Shown: positions 34,201-41,934 of the stretch, one piece after another
Numbering within the stretch: position 1 is the stretch's first letter
Layout: every line of letters begins with the position of its first letter
Assembly: GCF_900101025.1 (NCBI RefSeq)
Contig: NZ_FMUH01000006.1
Span: 62,001-126,000 of the forward strand
Length of the DNA stretch: 64,000 bases
Source: Klenkia marina
GTDB taxonomy: Bacteria; Actinomycetota; Actinomycetes; Mycobacteriales; Geodermatophilaceae
Direction of reading: 5' to 3'
Notes under the pieces: generated by a model
Told to the model about the DNA's origin: nothing
What the model saw: the letters and a program-made list of their open reading frames with translations, nothing else
Database searches by the model: none
Made by a program: the position numbers and the translations under genes

Positions 34201-36090
34201 CTGACGTTCGTGACGCCTCCGGGTGTCGCGGGTCCGGCCGATGTCGTGGTGACCACGGCCGGTGGGGCCTCCGCTCCGCTGGTGTTCACCTACGTCGCTG
34301 CGCCGGCTGCCGCGTCGTCGACGCCGACCGAGGGGCCCGCCGCGGGTGGGACGACCGTGACGGTGGTCGGTGACGGCTTCGTCGACGGTGCCACCGCGGT
34401 GACCGTCGACGGGGTGCCGGCGACGGCGGTCACGGTGACGTCCCCGACGGAGCTCACGTTCGTGACGCCTCCCGGGGTTGCGGGTCCCGCGGACGTCGTG
34501 GTGACCACGGCCGGCGGGGCCACGGCTCCGCTGCCCTTCACCTACGTGGCCGCCCCGGTGGTCTCGTCGCTGACCCCCAGCGCGGGGCCGACGGCGGGCG
34601 GGACGGTGGTCACGGTGACCGGTGACGGCTTCGTCCCCGGTGCCACCACGGTGACCGTCGACGGGGTCCCGGCGACCGCCGTCACGGTGACCTCGCCGAC
34701 GTCGCTGACGTTCACCACGCCTCCGGGCGCGGCGGGCGCCGCGGACGTCGTGGTGGGCACGGTCGGCGGGACCTCGTCCCCGCTGCCGTTCGAGTACGTC
34801 GCCGCGCCGGTCGCCGCGTCGCTGACCCCCACCTCGGGGCCGACGACCGGTGGCACGACGGTGACGGTGACGGGCACGGGCTTCGTGCCCGGCGCCACGA
34901 CGGTGACCGTCGACGGGACGCCCGTCCCGGCCGCGGACACCGCCGTGGTGTCGCCGACGACGTTGACCATCACCACGCCCCCGGGCGCGGCGGGGGTCGT
35001 GGACGTCGTCGTCACCACCCCGGGCGGCAGCACGGCGCCGCTGGCGTACGAGTACACGCCGGTGGTGCCCACCGCGGCCGGCCTGAGCCCCGCGTCGGGC
35101 CCGACCACGGGTGGCACGACGGTCACCCTGACCGGCTCGGGTTTCCTGCCCGGGGCGACGACGGTGGCCATCGGCGGTGCGACCGTGCCGGCCACGGTCA
35201 CCTCGCCGACGACCCTGACGTTCACCACCCCGCCGCAGGCCGCGGGCACCGTCGACGTCACCGCCTCCACGGCGGCCGGGACGACGGCGCCGCTGTCCTA
35301 CACCTACCTGGCGGCCCCGGTCGCCGGGTCGTTGTCCCCGGCGGCGGGCCCGAGCACGGGTGGCACCACGGTGACCGTGACCGGTACCGGGTTCGTGCCC
35401 GGCGCCACCACGGTGACCATCGGTGGGGTCCTCGTCCCGGCCGGCCAGGTGACCGTCACCGGACCGACCACGCTGACGTTCACGACCCCGCCGCACGTCG
35501 CGGGCGTCGTCGACGTCGTCGTGGCCACCCCGGGCGGCGCCAGCACCGCGCTGCCGTTCCTGTACGAGGCGGTGGCGCCGGTCGTGACCGGTATCAGCCC
35601 GGCCACCGGGCCCGCCGGCGGCGGCACCACGGTGACCGTCGTCGGCACCGGGTTCGTGCCGGGCGGCACCACGGTGACCATCGGGGGGGTCGTGCTCCCC
35701 GCCGACCAGGTCACGGTCACCAGCCCGACCACGCTGACCTTCGTGACCCCGCCCGGGGCCGCGGGCGCGGTCGGCGTCTCGGTCACCACGCTGGGCGGTC
35801 GCAGCACCGAGTTGCCCTTCCGGTACGCCGACGGACCGGCGTCCGGCGGGGTCGGCGGGTCCAGCGGCCCGGGCTCCGGGTCCACCGGCTCCGCGACCTC
35901 CGGCACCGGGTACGCCGGCACCGGGTCGTACGGCACCGGGGCCTCCGGCACCTGGCGCTCCGGCTCGTACGGGCCGTCGGGTCTGGCCTACACGGGGGCC
36001 GACCTGGCGCTCCCGGTGCTGGGTGGCGGGCTCGCCCTGCTGGTCGGGACGGCCCTGCTGCTGGGTGGACGGCGCCGTTCGGACGGGTGA
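31294..36090 (+). CDS. Giant sortase-anchored surface protein with 15 IPT/TIG repeats
   Basis: 1598 residues. The Sec signal peptide (MHRRSWSRAGVAALVGG..., cleavage after AFA near residue 31) is followed by a Thr/Ala/Gly-rich N-terminal domain of ~200 residues with no recognised family. Fifteen IPT/TIG immunoglobulin-like repeats of ~82-88 residues run from ~235 to 1515, each with the pattern TPxxGPTAGGTxVTVTGxGFVxGAT and ending P-F-x-Y-V. A Gly/Ser/Thr linker leads to LAYTG (1564-1568), a hydrophobic helix and RRRSDG, the signal for class E (LAxTG) sortase attachment to peptidoglycan. Role in adhesion or matrix formation is inferred. GAAGGGG precedes the GTG by 6 bases. Repeats 3 and 4 are nearly identical in DNA, showing recent expansion. 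Confidence 0.9.
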   Translation: MHRRSWSRAGVAALVGGVALLGLAPPAFAAPGDAAATALSIDLGVGAGTIPGLALSADVDLGFVDAPPSDSATGLGVAAALGGATGVGASSGTASTTATSNAVGSAATSTVQGLDLSVLGARISATTLSGTTSCPVGSAPVADTEVVGLQVFGQGVGAAGTATVSTGVQITPLLSGTLTASVVTGAEGVVGSTATATALRIQLSLTATVAAIPVTIQLGDVVAGQATCTTPTAVAPTATGLTPGSGPAAGGTQVTVTGSGFVAGATTVTIGGTVVPAAAVTVNSPTSLTFTTPAGAVGATTVTVGTAAGTSGPLPFQYLAAPTATGLSPTSGPVAGGTAVTVLGTGFVAGSTSVTIGGVVVPATAVTVNSPTSLTFSTPANPAGPASVTVTAPGGTSAPLTFQYIPPVPTATGLTPTAGPTAGGTTVTLTGSGFVAGATSVTIGAVVVPAAGVTVTSPTTLTFATPPAAAGTVDVTATTAGGTTAPQQFTYVPAPVSASLTPTSGPTGGGTTVTLTGSGFVAGATSVTIGAVVVPAAGVTVTSPTTLTFATPPAAAGTVDVTAATAGGTTAPLQYTYVPAPVATSLDPTAGPTAGGTPVTVTGDGFVPGTTVTVDGTAVPAADVVVVSATELTFVTPPGAAGVADVVVSTPGGVTPALPFEYVAAPAATSLTPTDGPTAGGTTVTVTGTGFVAGVTTVTVDGAPATAVTVTSPTSLTFATPPGVAGPADVVVTTAGGATAPLVFTYVAAPVAALLTPSSGPTAGGTSVSVTGDAFVDGGTAVTVGGVPATGVSVTSPTTLTFVTPPGAAGPVDVVVTTAGGATAPLPYTYVAAPVATSLTPTEGPTAGGTSVTVTGDGFVDGATAVTVGGVLVPVADVTVVSPTELVIVTPPGVAGAADVVVTTAGGSTAPLVFTYVAAPVTTSLTPTEGPTAGGTTVAVVGDGFVDGGTSVTVDGVPATTVTVVSPTELTFVTPPGVAGPADVVVTTAGGASAPLVFTYVAAPAAASSTPTEGPAAGGTTVTVVGDGFVDGATAVTVDGVPATAVTVTSPTELTFVTPPGVAGPADVVVTTAGGATAPLPFTYVAAPVVSSLTPSAGPTAGGTVVTVTGDGFVPGATTVTVDGVPATAVTVTSPTSLTFTTPPGAAGAADVVVGTVGGTSSPLPFEYVAAPVAASLTPTSGPTTGGTTVTVTGTGFVPGATTVTVDGTPVPAADTAVVSPTTLTITTPPGAAGVVDVVVTTPGGSTAPLAYEYTPVVPTAAGLSPASGPTTGGTTVTLTGSGFLPGATTVAIGGATVPATVTSPTTLTFTTPPQAAGTVDVTASTAAGTTAPLSYTYLAAPVAGSLSPAAGPSTGGTTVTVTGTGFVPGATTVTIGGVLVPAGQVTVTGPTTLTFTTPPHVAGVVDVVVATPGGASTALPFLYEAVAPVVTGISPATGPAGGGTTVTVVGTGFVPGGTTVTIGGVVLPADQVTVTSPTTLTFVTPPGAAGAVGVSVTTLGGRSTELPFRYADGPASGGVGGSSGPGSGSTGSATSGTGYAGTGSYGTGASGTWRSGSYGPSGLAYTGADLALPVLGGGLALLVGTALLLGGRRRSDG
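31996..35838 (+). repeat. Tandem array of 15 IPT/TIG-coding units, ~250-260 bp each
   Basis: Units begin about every 250-260 bp with a codon string for P-x-A-T-x-L-T-P and end with F-x-Y-V-A-A-P. Most units have diverged. Units 3 and 4 share an exact run of 101 bases (32587-32687 and 32845-32945) at an offset of 258 bp. Array length may vary between strains or be mis-assembled from short reads. Confidence 0.85.
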
Positions 36091-36118
36091 CCCCGACCTG
36101 ACCGACCGGTGACGGCCT

Positions 36119-36148
36119 CGGCCCCCACGTGCATGCGCGTGGGGGCCG
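36119..36148 (+). terminator. Hairpin after the IPT-repeat protein gene
   Basis: An 11-bp perfect stem (36119-36129 and 36138-36148, CGGCCCCCACG) with an 8-base loop, 28 bases beyond the stop codon. No T-tract follows. Confidence 0.7.
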
Positions 36149-36200
36149 TGGCCGTGCCCGGGCACCGATGAGTCGGGAGCGCCGTGGTGGTCTGCACGGC

Positions 36201-37322
36201 ATGGACCCCGCTCCCGTCCTCGACCTGGTCGACCGGCACGTCGCCGAGGGCCGGTACCCCGGCGCCGTCGTCGCCCTCCGGCACGCCGGGACGACGACCG
36301 TGCACCCCACCGGCACCCTCGCAGTCGACGGCACCGCACCGGTCACCGCCGACACCCCCTTCCGGATCGCGTCGCTGAGCAAACCCTTCGGCGGCGTGCT
36401 GGCGCTGTCGCTGGTCGCCGACGGCCAGCTCGACCTCGACGCCGACGTCGCCCGCTGGCTGCCCGAGCTCGCCCACCCGCAGGTGCTGCGCCACCCGGAC
36501 GCCGCGCTGGACGACACCGTCCCCGCGCCGCGACCGGTCACCGTGCGGGACCTGCTGCACATGACCGCCGGCACGGGCCTGCGGATGGACGACTCACCCC
36601 TGGCGCACGCGATGTGGCAGCGGGGCGTGAGCCCCGGCCCGTTCCCGCCCGTGCTCGACCCGGACACCTGGACGGCGGGGCTCGCCGTCCTACCGCTCGC
36701 GGACCAGCCCGGGGCCGGCTGGCGCTACCACACGGGCAGCGACCTGCTGGGCGTCCTGCTGACCCGGGTGACCGACCGCGCCCTGCCCGAGCTGCTCGCC
36801 GAGCGGGTCACCGGTCCGCTCGGGCTGACCGGTACCGGCTTCTGGACGGACCAGCCGCTCCCGGTGCTGTACGCCCCGGGGGACGACGGCCTCGAGGTGC
36901 TCGACCCGGCCGACGGCGTGTGGTCCCGCCCACCGGTGTTCCCCTCGCTCGGCGGCGGGCTGGTCGCCACGGCAGCCGACGTCTGCGCGTTCCTGGGCGC
37001 GGTCGCCGACGACGCCCTCCCCGGCGGGGTGCGCCGTGCCGACGTGCTGCGCGACGGTCTCACCGACGGCCAGCGCCGCGCCGCGCAGGCCTTCCTCGGC
37101 CCGGGTCGCACCTGGGCCGCGGGCAACCTGGAGCTGACGCTGGAGGTCACCGACCCCTGGACGACGCCGGGCCGCTTCGGCTGGACCGGCGGCACGGGCA
37201 CGACCGCCTACGCGGACCCGGCCCTGGACCTGGTGGCCGTCCTGCTCACCCAGCGGCTGATGACCGGGCCGCACGACGGCCCCGAGGACTTCTGGCAGGC
37301 CGCACACGACGCCGTCGCCTAG
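36201..37322 (+). CDS. Serine hydrolase, class C beta-lactamase/esterase-like
   Basis: 373 residues, no signal peptide. The active-site SxxK is S58-L-S-K61 in RIASLSKPFGG. The second motif reads RYHTGSDLLG, where the family usually has YSN, so Tyr is kept and Asn is replaced by Thr. The third motif region (HxG/KTG) is FGWTGGTGTTAYAD. The pattern suits esterases or peptidases of the beta-lactamase superfamily (EstB-like, D-aminopeptidase-like) rather than a true beta-lactamase. The ATG chosen gives MDPAPVLDLVDRHVAEGRYPGAV, the normal family opening; an upstream extension would include the terminator hairpin. It is cytoplasmic by sequence, with substrate unknown. Confidence 0.85.
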   Translation: MDPAPVLDLVDRHVAEGRYPGAVVALRHAGTTTVHPTGTLAVDGTAPVTADTPFRIASLSKPFGGVLALSLVADGQLDLDADVARWLPELAHPQVLRHPDAALDDTVPAPRPVTVRDLLHMTAGTGLRMDDSPLAHAMWQRGVSPGPFPPVLDPDTWTAGLAVLPLADQPGAGWRYHTGSDLLGVLLTRVTDRALPELLAERVTGPLGLTGTGFWTDQPLPVLYAPGDDGLEVLDPADGVWSRPPVFPSLGGGLVATAADVCAFLGAVADDALPGGVRRADVLRDGLTDGQRRAAQAFLGPGRTWAAGNLELTLEVTDPWTTPGRFGWTGGTGTTAYADPALDLVAVLLTQRLMTGPHDGPEDFWQAAHDAVA

Positions 37323-37349
37323 CCCGGCCGCCGAGTCCGCACGAGCGAG

Positions 37350-37373
37350 CGGCCGCGACGCGGGCCGCGGCCG
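37350..37373. terminator. Short GC-rich hairpin between convergent genes
   Basis: An 8-bp perfect stem (CGGCCGCG and CGCGGCCG) with an 8-base loop between the ends of the serine hydrolase and SMP-30-like genes. Weak on its own; position supports a bidirectional terminator. Confidence 0.45.
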
Positions 37374-37397
37374 TCGGCCACGGGACGGGTGGACGGG

Positions 37398-38288
37398 TCA
37401 GGGCCGGCCGGCGTGCGGAACGGTCACCTCGGTGGTCAGCAGCACGGCCTCGCGGACCGGACGGCGGTTGTGCTCCAGGAAGTCCGGGGCGCAGCACAGC
37501 AGCAGGGTGCGGCCGTCGTCCCCGCCCAGCGCACAGGCGTAGACCCCGAGCCCGTCGGGGGCGCGCACCTCCTCGACCACCGCGCCGCCCGGGGCCACCC
37601 GCACGGCCCGCCCGCCCACGGCGTCGGCCACCCACACGTGGCCCTCGGCGTCACCGGTGCAGCCGTCGGGGGCGACCACCAGCTGGCCGAGCAGCTCGTC
37701 GAGGGTGCCGCCGGTGGGCACCGGCCCGAACTCGGCCCACACCCGCCGGTTCGACAATGACCCGTCAACGGCGAGGCCGAAGGCGGTGTACCGGTTGCCG
37801 AAGGTCTCACCGACCAGCAGCGTGCTGCCGTCGTCGGTGATGACCATGCCGTTGGGGAACAGCAGGTCCTCGGCGACCACGGTGATCGAGCCGTCGGGGT
37901 CGACCCGCTTGAGCGACGCCGGACCGGGCGTGCCGCCGCCCATGAGGTCGAAGCCGAAGTCGCCGACGAACACGTGCCCGGCTGCGTCCACGACGAGGTC
38001 GTTGAGCAGCCCGCCGCAGTACGGGGCGAGGGCGGCGTAGGTGGCCAGCTCGCTGCCGTCCCAGCGCAGCAGCCGCTGGTCGGTCATCGACACCACGACC
38101 AGCGACCCGTCGGGCAGCCGGCCCGACCCCGACGGCTGGGTGGGCACCTCGAGCACGACGGTCTCCTCGCCGGACGTGCTCACCTGGCTGACCGTGCCGC
38201 GGTAGAAGTCCGACACCCACCAGTGGCCCTGGTGCCAGCGCGGCCCCTCGAAGAACGAACCACCGGTCAGCAGCGTCGCGAGCGTCAT
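37398..38288 (-). CDS. SMP-30/gluconolactonase-like beta-propeller hydrolase
   Basis: 296 residues. The six-bladed propeller of the SMP-30/gluconolactonase/LRE family is recognisable. The metal-binding Glu is in SFFEGPRWH (residue ~14), Asn in LLNDLVVDAAG and in LLFPNGMVITDDG, and Asp in CTGDAEGHVWVADA. Between them are blade repeats such as GSLVVVSMTDQRLL and STLLVGETFGNR. Family members hydrolyse sugar lactones or organophosphates with a divalent metal. The ATG is unambiguous. It is divergent from the HSL-type esterase gene 52 bp away. Confidence 0.88.
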   Translation of the reverse strand: MTLATLLTGGSFFEGPRWHQGHWWVSDFYRGTVSQVSTSGEETVVLEVPTQPSGSGRLPDGSLVVVSMTDQRLLRWDGSELATYAALAPYCGGLLNDLVVDAAGHVFVGDFGFDLMGGGTPGPASLKRVDPDGSITVVAEDLLFPNGMVITDDGSTLLVGETFGNRYTAFGLAVDGSLSNRRVWAEFGPVPTGGTLDELLGQLVVAPDGCTGDAEGHVWVADAVGGRAVRVAPGGAVVEEVRAPDGLGVYACALGGDDGRTLLLCCAPDFLEHNRRPVREAVLLTTEVTVPHAGRP

Positions 38289-38340
38289 GCCCGGACCCTA
38301 GGTGTGACCCACGACATCCCGCGGTGGCAGGGTGCGGGGC

Positions 38341-39264
38341 ATGCGAGCGAGCGAGACCTGGGACGACGACCTGGCGGCGGCGATGGGCGCGAGCGCCTTC
38401 ACCGCCCGCGGCGCGGTCGACATGACCGACCCCGCCTTCATCGCCGCCGCACGGGCGCGCGGCCCCGTGCCGGAGTCGGTCGAGGGCGTGGAGATCAGCG
38501 AGACCACGGTGCCGGCGTCCGACGGGCACGGGGTGACCGTGCGGGTCTACCGACCGACGTCGCCGGCCCCGCAGCGCCCGGCCTACGTGCTGTTCCACGG
38601 CGGGGGATGGTCGTTCGGGTCGCTGGAGACCGAGCACCCGCGCTGCCTGGAGCTCACCCGGCGGTGCGGTGCCGTGGGGGTCAGCGTCGACTTCCGCATG
38701 GCGCCCGACGTCCCGGCCGAGACGATCCTCGACGACTGCTGGTCGGCGTTGCGCTGGACCGCCGCCCGCGAGGACGTCGACCCCGCTCGCGTGGTGGTCA
38801 CCGGCAGCAGTGCCGGGGGAGCGCTGGCGCTGTCGATGGCGCAGCTGGGCCGCGACCGGGGCGACGTCGTCCCGGCGCTGGCCCTGGCGCTCTACCCGAA
38901 CACCGACGACCGCGAGCACCCCTCGCGGGTCGCGCCGGCGTTCCCGGTGATCACCGGCGAGCAGGTGGCCCAGGTGGTGCGCAACGTGCGCCAGGGGCGC
39001 GCCGACGTCCCGGCCCACGTCTTCCCCAACCGGACGGCGGACCTCACCGGCCTCTGCCCGACGTTCCTGGTGGTCGCCGGCAACGACCCGCTGCGCGACG
39101 AGGCCCTGGAGCACGCCCGTCGGCTGGTCGACGCCGACGTCCCGGTCGAGCTGCACCTGCTGCCCGGCGTCCCGCACGCCTTCGACGGCATCGCGCCGCA
39201 GGCGCAGGTCACCCGCACCGCCTACGACCTGATGTGCGCCGCGTTCGACCGGGCGGTCCGCTGA
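38341..39264 (+). CDS. HSL-family (bacterial hormone-sensitive lipase type) alpha/beta-hydrolase
   Basis: 307 residues. The family IV esterase signature is complete: oxyanion motif VLFHGGGWSFGS (near residue 82), nucleophile Ser in TGSSAGGALALS (~157), Asp in VAGNDPLRDEAL (~245) and His in PGVPHAFDGI (~275). YRPTSPAPQRPAYV precedes the HGGG as usual. These enzymes hydrolyse short acyl esters, lactones or amides in the cytoplasm. The ATG at 38341 was preferred over a GTG 9 bp upstream. It is divergent from the SMP-30-like gene; the two could share a regulatory region and an ester or lactone substrate. Confidence 0.9.
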   Translation: MRASETWDDDLAAAMGASAFTARGAVDMTDPAFIAAARARGPVPESVEGVEISETTVPASDGHGVTVRVYRPTSPAPQRPAYVLFHGGGWSFGSLETEHPRCLELTRRCGAVGVSVDFRMAPDVPAETILDDCWSALRWTAAREDVDPARVVVTGSSAGGALALSMAQLGRDRGDVVPALALALYPNTDDREHPSRVAPAFPVITGEQVAQVVRNVRQGRADVPAHVFPNRTADLTGLCPTFLVVAGNDPLRDEALEHARRLVDADVPVELHLLPGVPHAFDGIAPQAQVTRTAYDLMCAAFDRAVR

Positions 39265-39340
39265 AGAGGTTGCCGTGTGCACCTGGCCCGCACGGGGCAT
39301 CCCGTGCGTCCATCACCGTCACGACCTCAGGAGGCACCCC

Positions 39341-39475
39341 GTGGGGATGCTCAGTGGACTGCTCAAGGGGGCCGCGGCGCAGAAGCTCATCGCCGCGGCC
39401 CGCAAGCCGGAGAACCAGGCGAAGGTCAAGCGGATGATCGCCGACGCCCGCGCGAAGCGGGGCCGCAAGCACTGA
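39341..39475 (+). CDS. Small basic protein, 44 residues
   Basis: The sequence VGMLSGLLKGAAAQKLIAAA... is followed by a strongly basic half (KVKRMIADARAKRGRKH at the C-terminus). An amphipathic helix is likely for residues 3-20. A perfect AGGAGG ribosome site lies 6 bases before the GTG, and a hairpin terminator follows, so a real short gene is probable. Function is unknown; nucleic-acid or membrane binding are both possible for such a composition. Confidence 0.65.
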   Translation: MGMLSGLLKGAAAQKLIAAARKPENQAKVKRMIADARAKRGRKH

Positions 39476-39487
39476 TCCGCTCGTCGC

Positions 39488-39524
39488 CGACGGCCGCCGC
39501 TCCCCCTGGGGACGGCGGCCGTCG
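39488..39524. terminator. Hairpin after the small basic protein gene
   Basis: A 12-bp perfect stem (39488-39499 and 39513-39524, CGACGGCCGCCG) with a 13-base loop, placed between convergent genes. No T-tract. Confidence 0.75.
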
Positions 39525-39539
39525 TCGTGCGGGGGCCGG

Positions 39540-39974
39540 TCAGCTGAAGCGTTCGCGCAGCCGCCGCAGGGTGGCGTCGATGCCCTGCTGGGCCTTGGCC
39601 GGGAAGCCCAGCGCCCGCACCGGCAGGAAGGTGATCGTGTTGTAGCGGCTGGCGTCCCACGTCTCGGTGACCCGGGTGCCGCCCTCGACCGGTTCGAGCT
39701 CGTAGCGCCAGCGGTGCGGTGCGAAGTGCTTCCAGGCGATGCGCCGGTCGGGCTCGAACTCCACCACCGTGTTGGCGGTGCGGTAAGCAGCGCCCATCTT
39801 CATGCCCATCGAGAACCGCGACCCCAGCTCGAGCCGGTCGGGGGCCTCGACCACCTGCTGCACGGTGCCCGAGCCGTCGATCTCGGCGTGCCGCCGGGGG
39901 TCGACGAGCAGGGCGAACACCTCGGACGGGGGCGCGGGGACGACGACGGAACCGGAGGCGGTGCGGGCGACCAT
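39540..39974 (-). CDS. SRPBCC (START/Bet v1-like) family protein
   Basis: 144 residues. The order of strands fits the polyketide-cyclase/SRPBCC fold: ASGSVVVPAPPSEVFALLVDPRRHAEIDGSG at the start, then RFSMGMKMG, TANTVVEFEPDRRIAWKHF and ELEPVEGGTRVTETWDASR before the long C-terminal helix. The fold forms a deep hydrophobic ligand cavity; ligand unknown. The ATG start is used because a longer reading would cross the divergent gene. It is convergent with the small basic protein gene and divergent from the next gene (34 bp). Confidence 0.82.
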   Translation of the reverse strand: MVARTASGSVVVPAPPSEVFALLVDPRRHAEIDGSGTVQQVVEAPDRLELGSRFSMGMKMGAAYRTANTVVEFEPDRRIAWKHFAPHRWRYELEPVEGGTRVTETWDASRYNTITFLPVRALGFPAKAQQGIDATLRRLRERFS

Positions 39975-40008
39975 GCGCACCACGCTAGGGGTGGGGGACG
40001 ATGTCGGC

Positions 40009-40443
40009 ATGACCATCACGCCCCGCGAGCTCGAGGACGAGGTCACCCTGCAGGTGGCCGCCAACCGCATCGACTTCCTCTCCCGGCGCGACGCCGGCGT
40101 GGTCGAGGCGACCGCCCCGGCCGACGCCGACGACTTCCTGGCCGACCTGCGCAACACCGGCACGCGGCTCGACCGGCACGAGGCGCTGGAGCTGTTGGCC
40201 CTGGGCGAGGTGGTCTACCGCAAGGCCCACGACAGCCGGCACCTGGGCATGCACGCCGCGCTGCGCGAGGGCGCCAGCTGGTCCGACATCGCCACCGCCC
40301 TGGACGGCGACGCCGGGCTGGCCTGGGACGCCCACCACCAGTGGATCGAGGACCAGTCCCGGCTGCACCGCACCGACCCCGCCCAGGGTCTGGACGCCGG
40401 GGCCGCCGCCACCGCCCGCGACCTGTCGGGTCCGCGCCCGTAG
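40009..40443 (+). CDS. Hypothetical protein, 144 residues
   Basis: A soluble, mostly helical protein that I do not recognise. It begins MTITPRELEDEVTLQVAANR, has a central LDRHEALELLALGEVVYRKAHDSRHLGMHAALREGASWSDIATALDG where the second part resembles the turn of a helix-turn-helix (ASWSDIATALDG), and ends in a Pro/Arg tail. A DNA-binding role is conceivable but unproven. There is no good ribosome site; codon bias supports the frame. It lies 63 bp before the LLM oxidoreductase gene on the same strand. Confidence 0.62.
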   Translation: MTITPRELEDEVTLQVAANRIDFLSRRDAGVVEATAPADADDFLADLRNTGTRLDRHEALELLALGEVVYRKAHDSRHLGMHAALREGASWSDIATALDGDAGLAWDAHHQWIEDQSRLHRTDPAQGLDAGAAATARDLSGPRP

Positions 40444-40506
40444 GGAATGCGCGGCGGGGGTGGTGCGCTGGCCTCCATGAAGCACCCCACTGGAGAGGCC
40501 GTACCC

Positions 40507-41496
40507 ATGTCGTTCCCGCTCGCCGTCCTGGACCTCGCCCCCGTCTCCCCCGGGGAGTCGGTCGGCCAGTCGATCGCGCACAGCGTCGCCCTGGCGCAGG
40601 CCGCTGAGCAGCACGGCTACACCCGGGTCTGGTACGCCGAGCACCACAACATGGCCTCGATCGCGTCGTCGGCCACCAGCGTGCTGATCAGCCACGTCGG
40701 GGCGCACACCTCGACCATCCGGCTGGGCTCGGGCGGGGTCATGCTGCCCAACCACTCGCCGCTGGTCATCGCCGAGCAGTTCGGCACCCTCGACGCGATG
40801 TACCCCGGCCGCATCGACCTGGGCCTGGGCCGGGCGCCGGGCTCGGACCAGAACACGATGTACGCGATGCGCACCGACCCGCGCTCCAGCGACCGGTTCC
40901 CGCAGGACGTGCTGGAACTGCAGGCCTACCTGGCCGGTGAGACCCGGGTGCCCGGCGTCGACGCGATCCCGGGCAAGGGCTCGAACGTGCCGCTCTACAT
41001 CCTGGGTTCCTCGACCTTCGGCGCCCAGCTCGCGGCGGCGCTCGGGCTGCCCTACGGGCATGCCTCGCACTTCGCCCCGCAGGCGCTGCAGGCCGCCGTC
41101 GAGCTGTACCGCCGCGACTTCCAGCCCTCGGCGCAGCTGGCCGCACCGCACGTCATCGCCGGGGTCAACGTCCTGGCCGCCGACACCGAGGACGACGCCC
41201 GGGCCCAGTTCGAGGCCATGCGGCGCGACCGCGCGACCCGGCTCTTCGGGCGGGGCAAGGACTTCAGCGAGGAGGAGACCGACCTGCTCATGGAGTCCGG
41301 CGCCGGGCGCCAGATCGACTCGATGCTCACGCACTCGGCCGTCGGCACCCCCGCGCAGGTGCGCGAGCAGCTGGTCGACTTCCGCCGCTTCGCCGACGCC
41401 GACGAGCTGATCGTCGGTCACGCCTCGCCGACGGTCGAGCAGCGGCTGCGCTCGGTGCAGCTGCTGGCCGAGGCGATGGAGACCGTCAGCGCCTGA
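40507..41496 (+). CDS. LLM-class flavin-dependent oxidoreductase (MsnO8-like)
   Basis: 329 residues. Luciferase-like monooxygenase fold with LAVLDLAPVSPGESVGQSI at the N-terminus, AEQHGYTRVWYAEHHNMASIASSATSVL, IRLGSGGVMLPNHSPLVIAEQFGTLDAMYPGRIDLGLGRAPGSD and a C-terminal VGTPAQVREQLVDF. This N-terminal pattern is that of the 'MsnO8' subgroup, generally FMN-linked. The ATG has GGAGAG about 10 bases upstream. It ends 4 bases before the convergent Cys-containing small protein gene. Substrate unknown. Confidence 0.9.
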   Translation: MSFPLAVLDLAPVSPGESVGQSIAHSVALAQAAEQHGYTRVWYAEHHNMASIASSATSVLISHVGAHTSTIRLGSGGVMLPNHSPLVIAEQFGTLDAMYPGRIDLGLGRAPGSDQNTMYAMRTDPRSSDRFPQDVLELQAYLAGETRVPGVDAIPGKGSNVPLYILGSSTFGAQLAAALGLPYGHASHFAPQALQAAVELYRRDFQPSAQLAAPHVIAGVNVLAADTEDDARAQFEAMRRDRATRLFGRGKDFSEEETDLLMESGAGRQIDSMLTHSAVGTPAQVREQLVDFRRFADADELIVGHASPTVEQRLRSVQLLAEAMETVSA

Positions 41497-41499
41497 GGG

Positions 41500-41736
41500 T
41501 CACCAGTGCGCCAGCTCGGCGCAGGTGGGGCACAGGGCGCCCACGGCGCCGGGCTCGGGCGGCCACGGCAGCTCGTCGTCGTGGGTGACCCAGGCGCCGC
41601 ACAGCGAGTTGCGGCGGCCACCGGCCGCGCTGCCGATGGTGGCGTGCGCGGGCCCGATGAGGGTCGGCCGGGCGCCGGCGCCGACCAGCGACCCGACCAT
41701 CACCTCGGCCCGCGCGGTGCGGTAGACGAACCCCAT
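41500..41736 (-). CDS. Small protein with a CxxC motif, 78 residues
   Basis: It begins MGFVYRTARAEVMVGSLVGAG and has three cysteines, one in NSLCGAWVTHDDELPW and a pair in GALCPTCAELAHW at the C-terminus. With His residues nearby, these could bind one zinc ion, but the spacing is not a standard zinc ribbon. Function unknown. Longer readings on this strand extend for kilobases through other genes and are not credible. About 200 bases follow without a coding gene before the ferritin-like gene; they hold two GCTAGC palindromes around 41859 and 41880 and no clear promoter. Confidence 0.58.
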   Translation of the reverse strand: MGFVYRTARAEVMVGSLVGAGARPTLIGPAHATIGSAAGGRRNSLCGAWVTHDDELPWPPEPGAVGALCPTCAELAHW

Positions 41737-41934
41737 GCGCCCCAGCGTGCCGCCGGGCAGCGGACGGGCGGGGGAGGCGCTGCGTGTCCGGGACCCCGGC
41801 CCACCCCCGGCGCCCCATCGGTCCCACCCGTCACACCAACGGGTGATGCAGAACACCGCTAGCTCCATGCTTGCTCTGGCTAGCAGTGGGCATGCATCGG
41901 TGGACCGCGAATCGAGAGAAGCCAAGGAGTCGTC

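Noticed and set aside
31312-36339. A 1675-codon open frame on the minus strand opposite the IPT-repeat gene
   Set aside because: Its product is a low-complexity Arg/Gly/His-rich string with no domain. It exists because GC-rich repeat codons rarely give stops on the other strand.
36201-37322. Possible beta-lactamase resistance gene
   Set aside because: SxxK is present but the second and third motifs are changed and there is no signal peptide; an esterase or peptidase is more likely.
41855-41890. Two GCTAGC sites before the ferritin-like gene as a possible operator
   Set aside because: GCTAGC is palindromic by itself and only six bases long; spacing and flanks show no further symmetry, and no regulator is adjacent.
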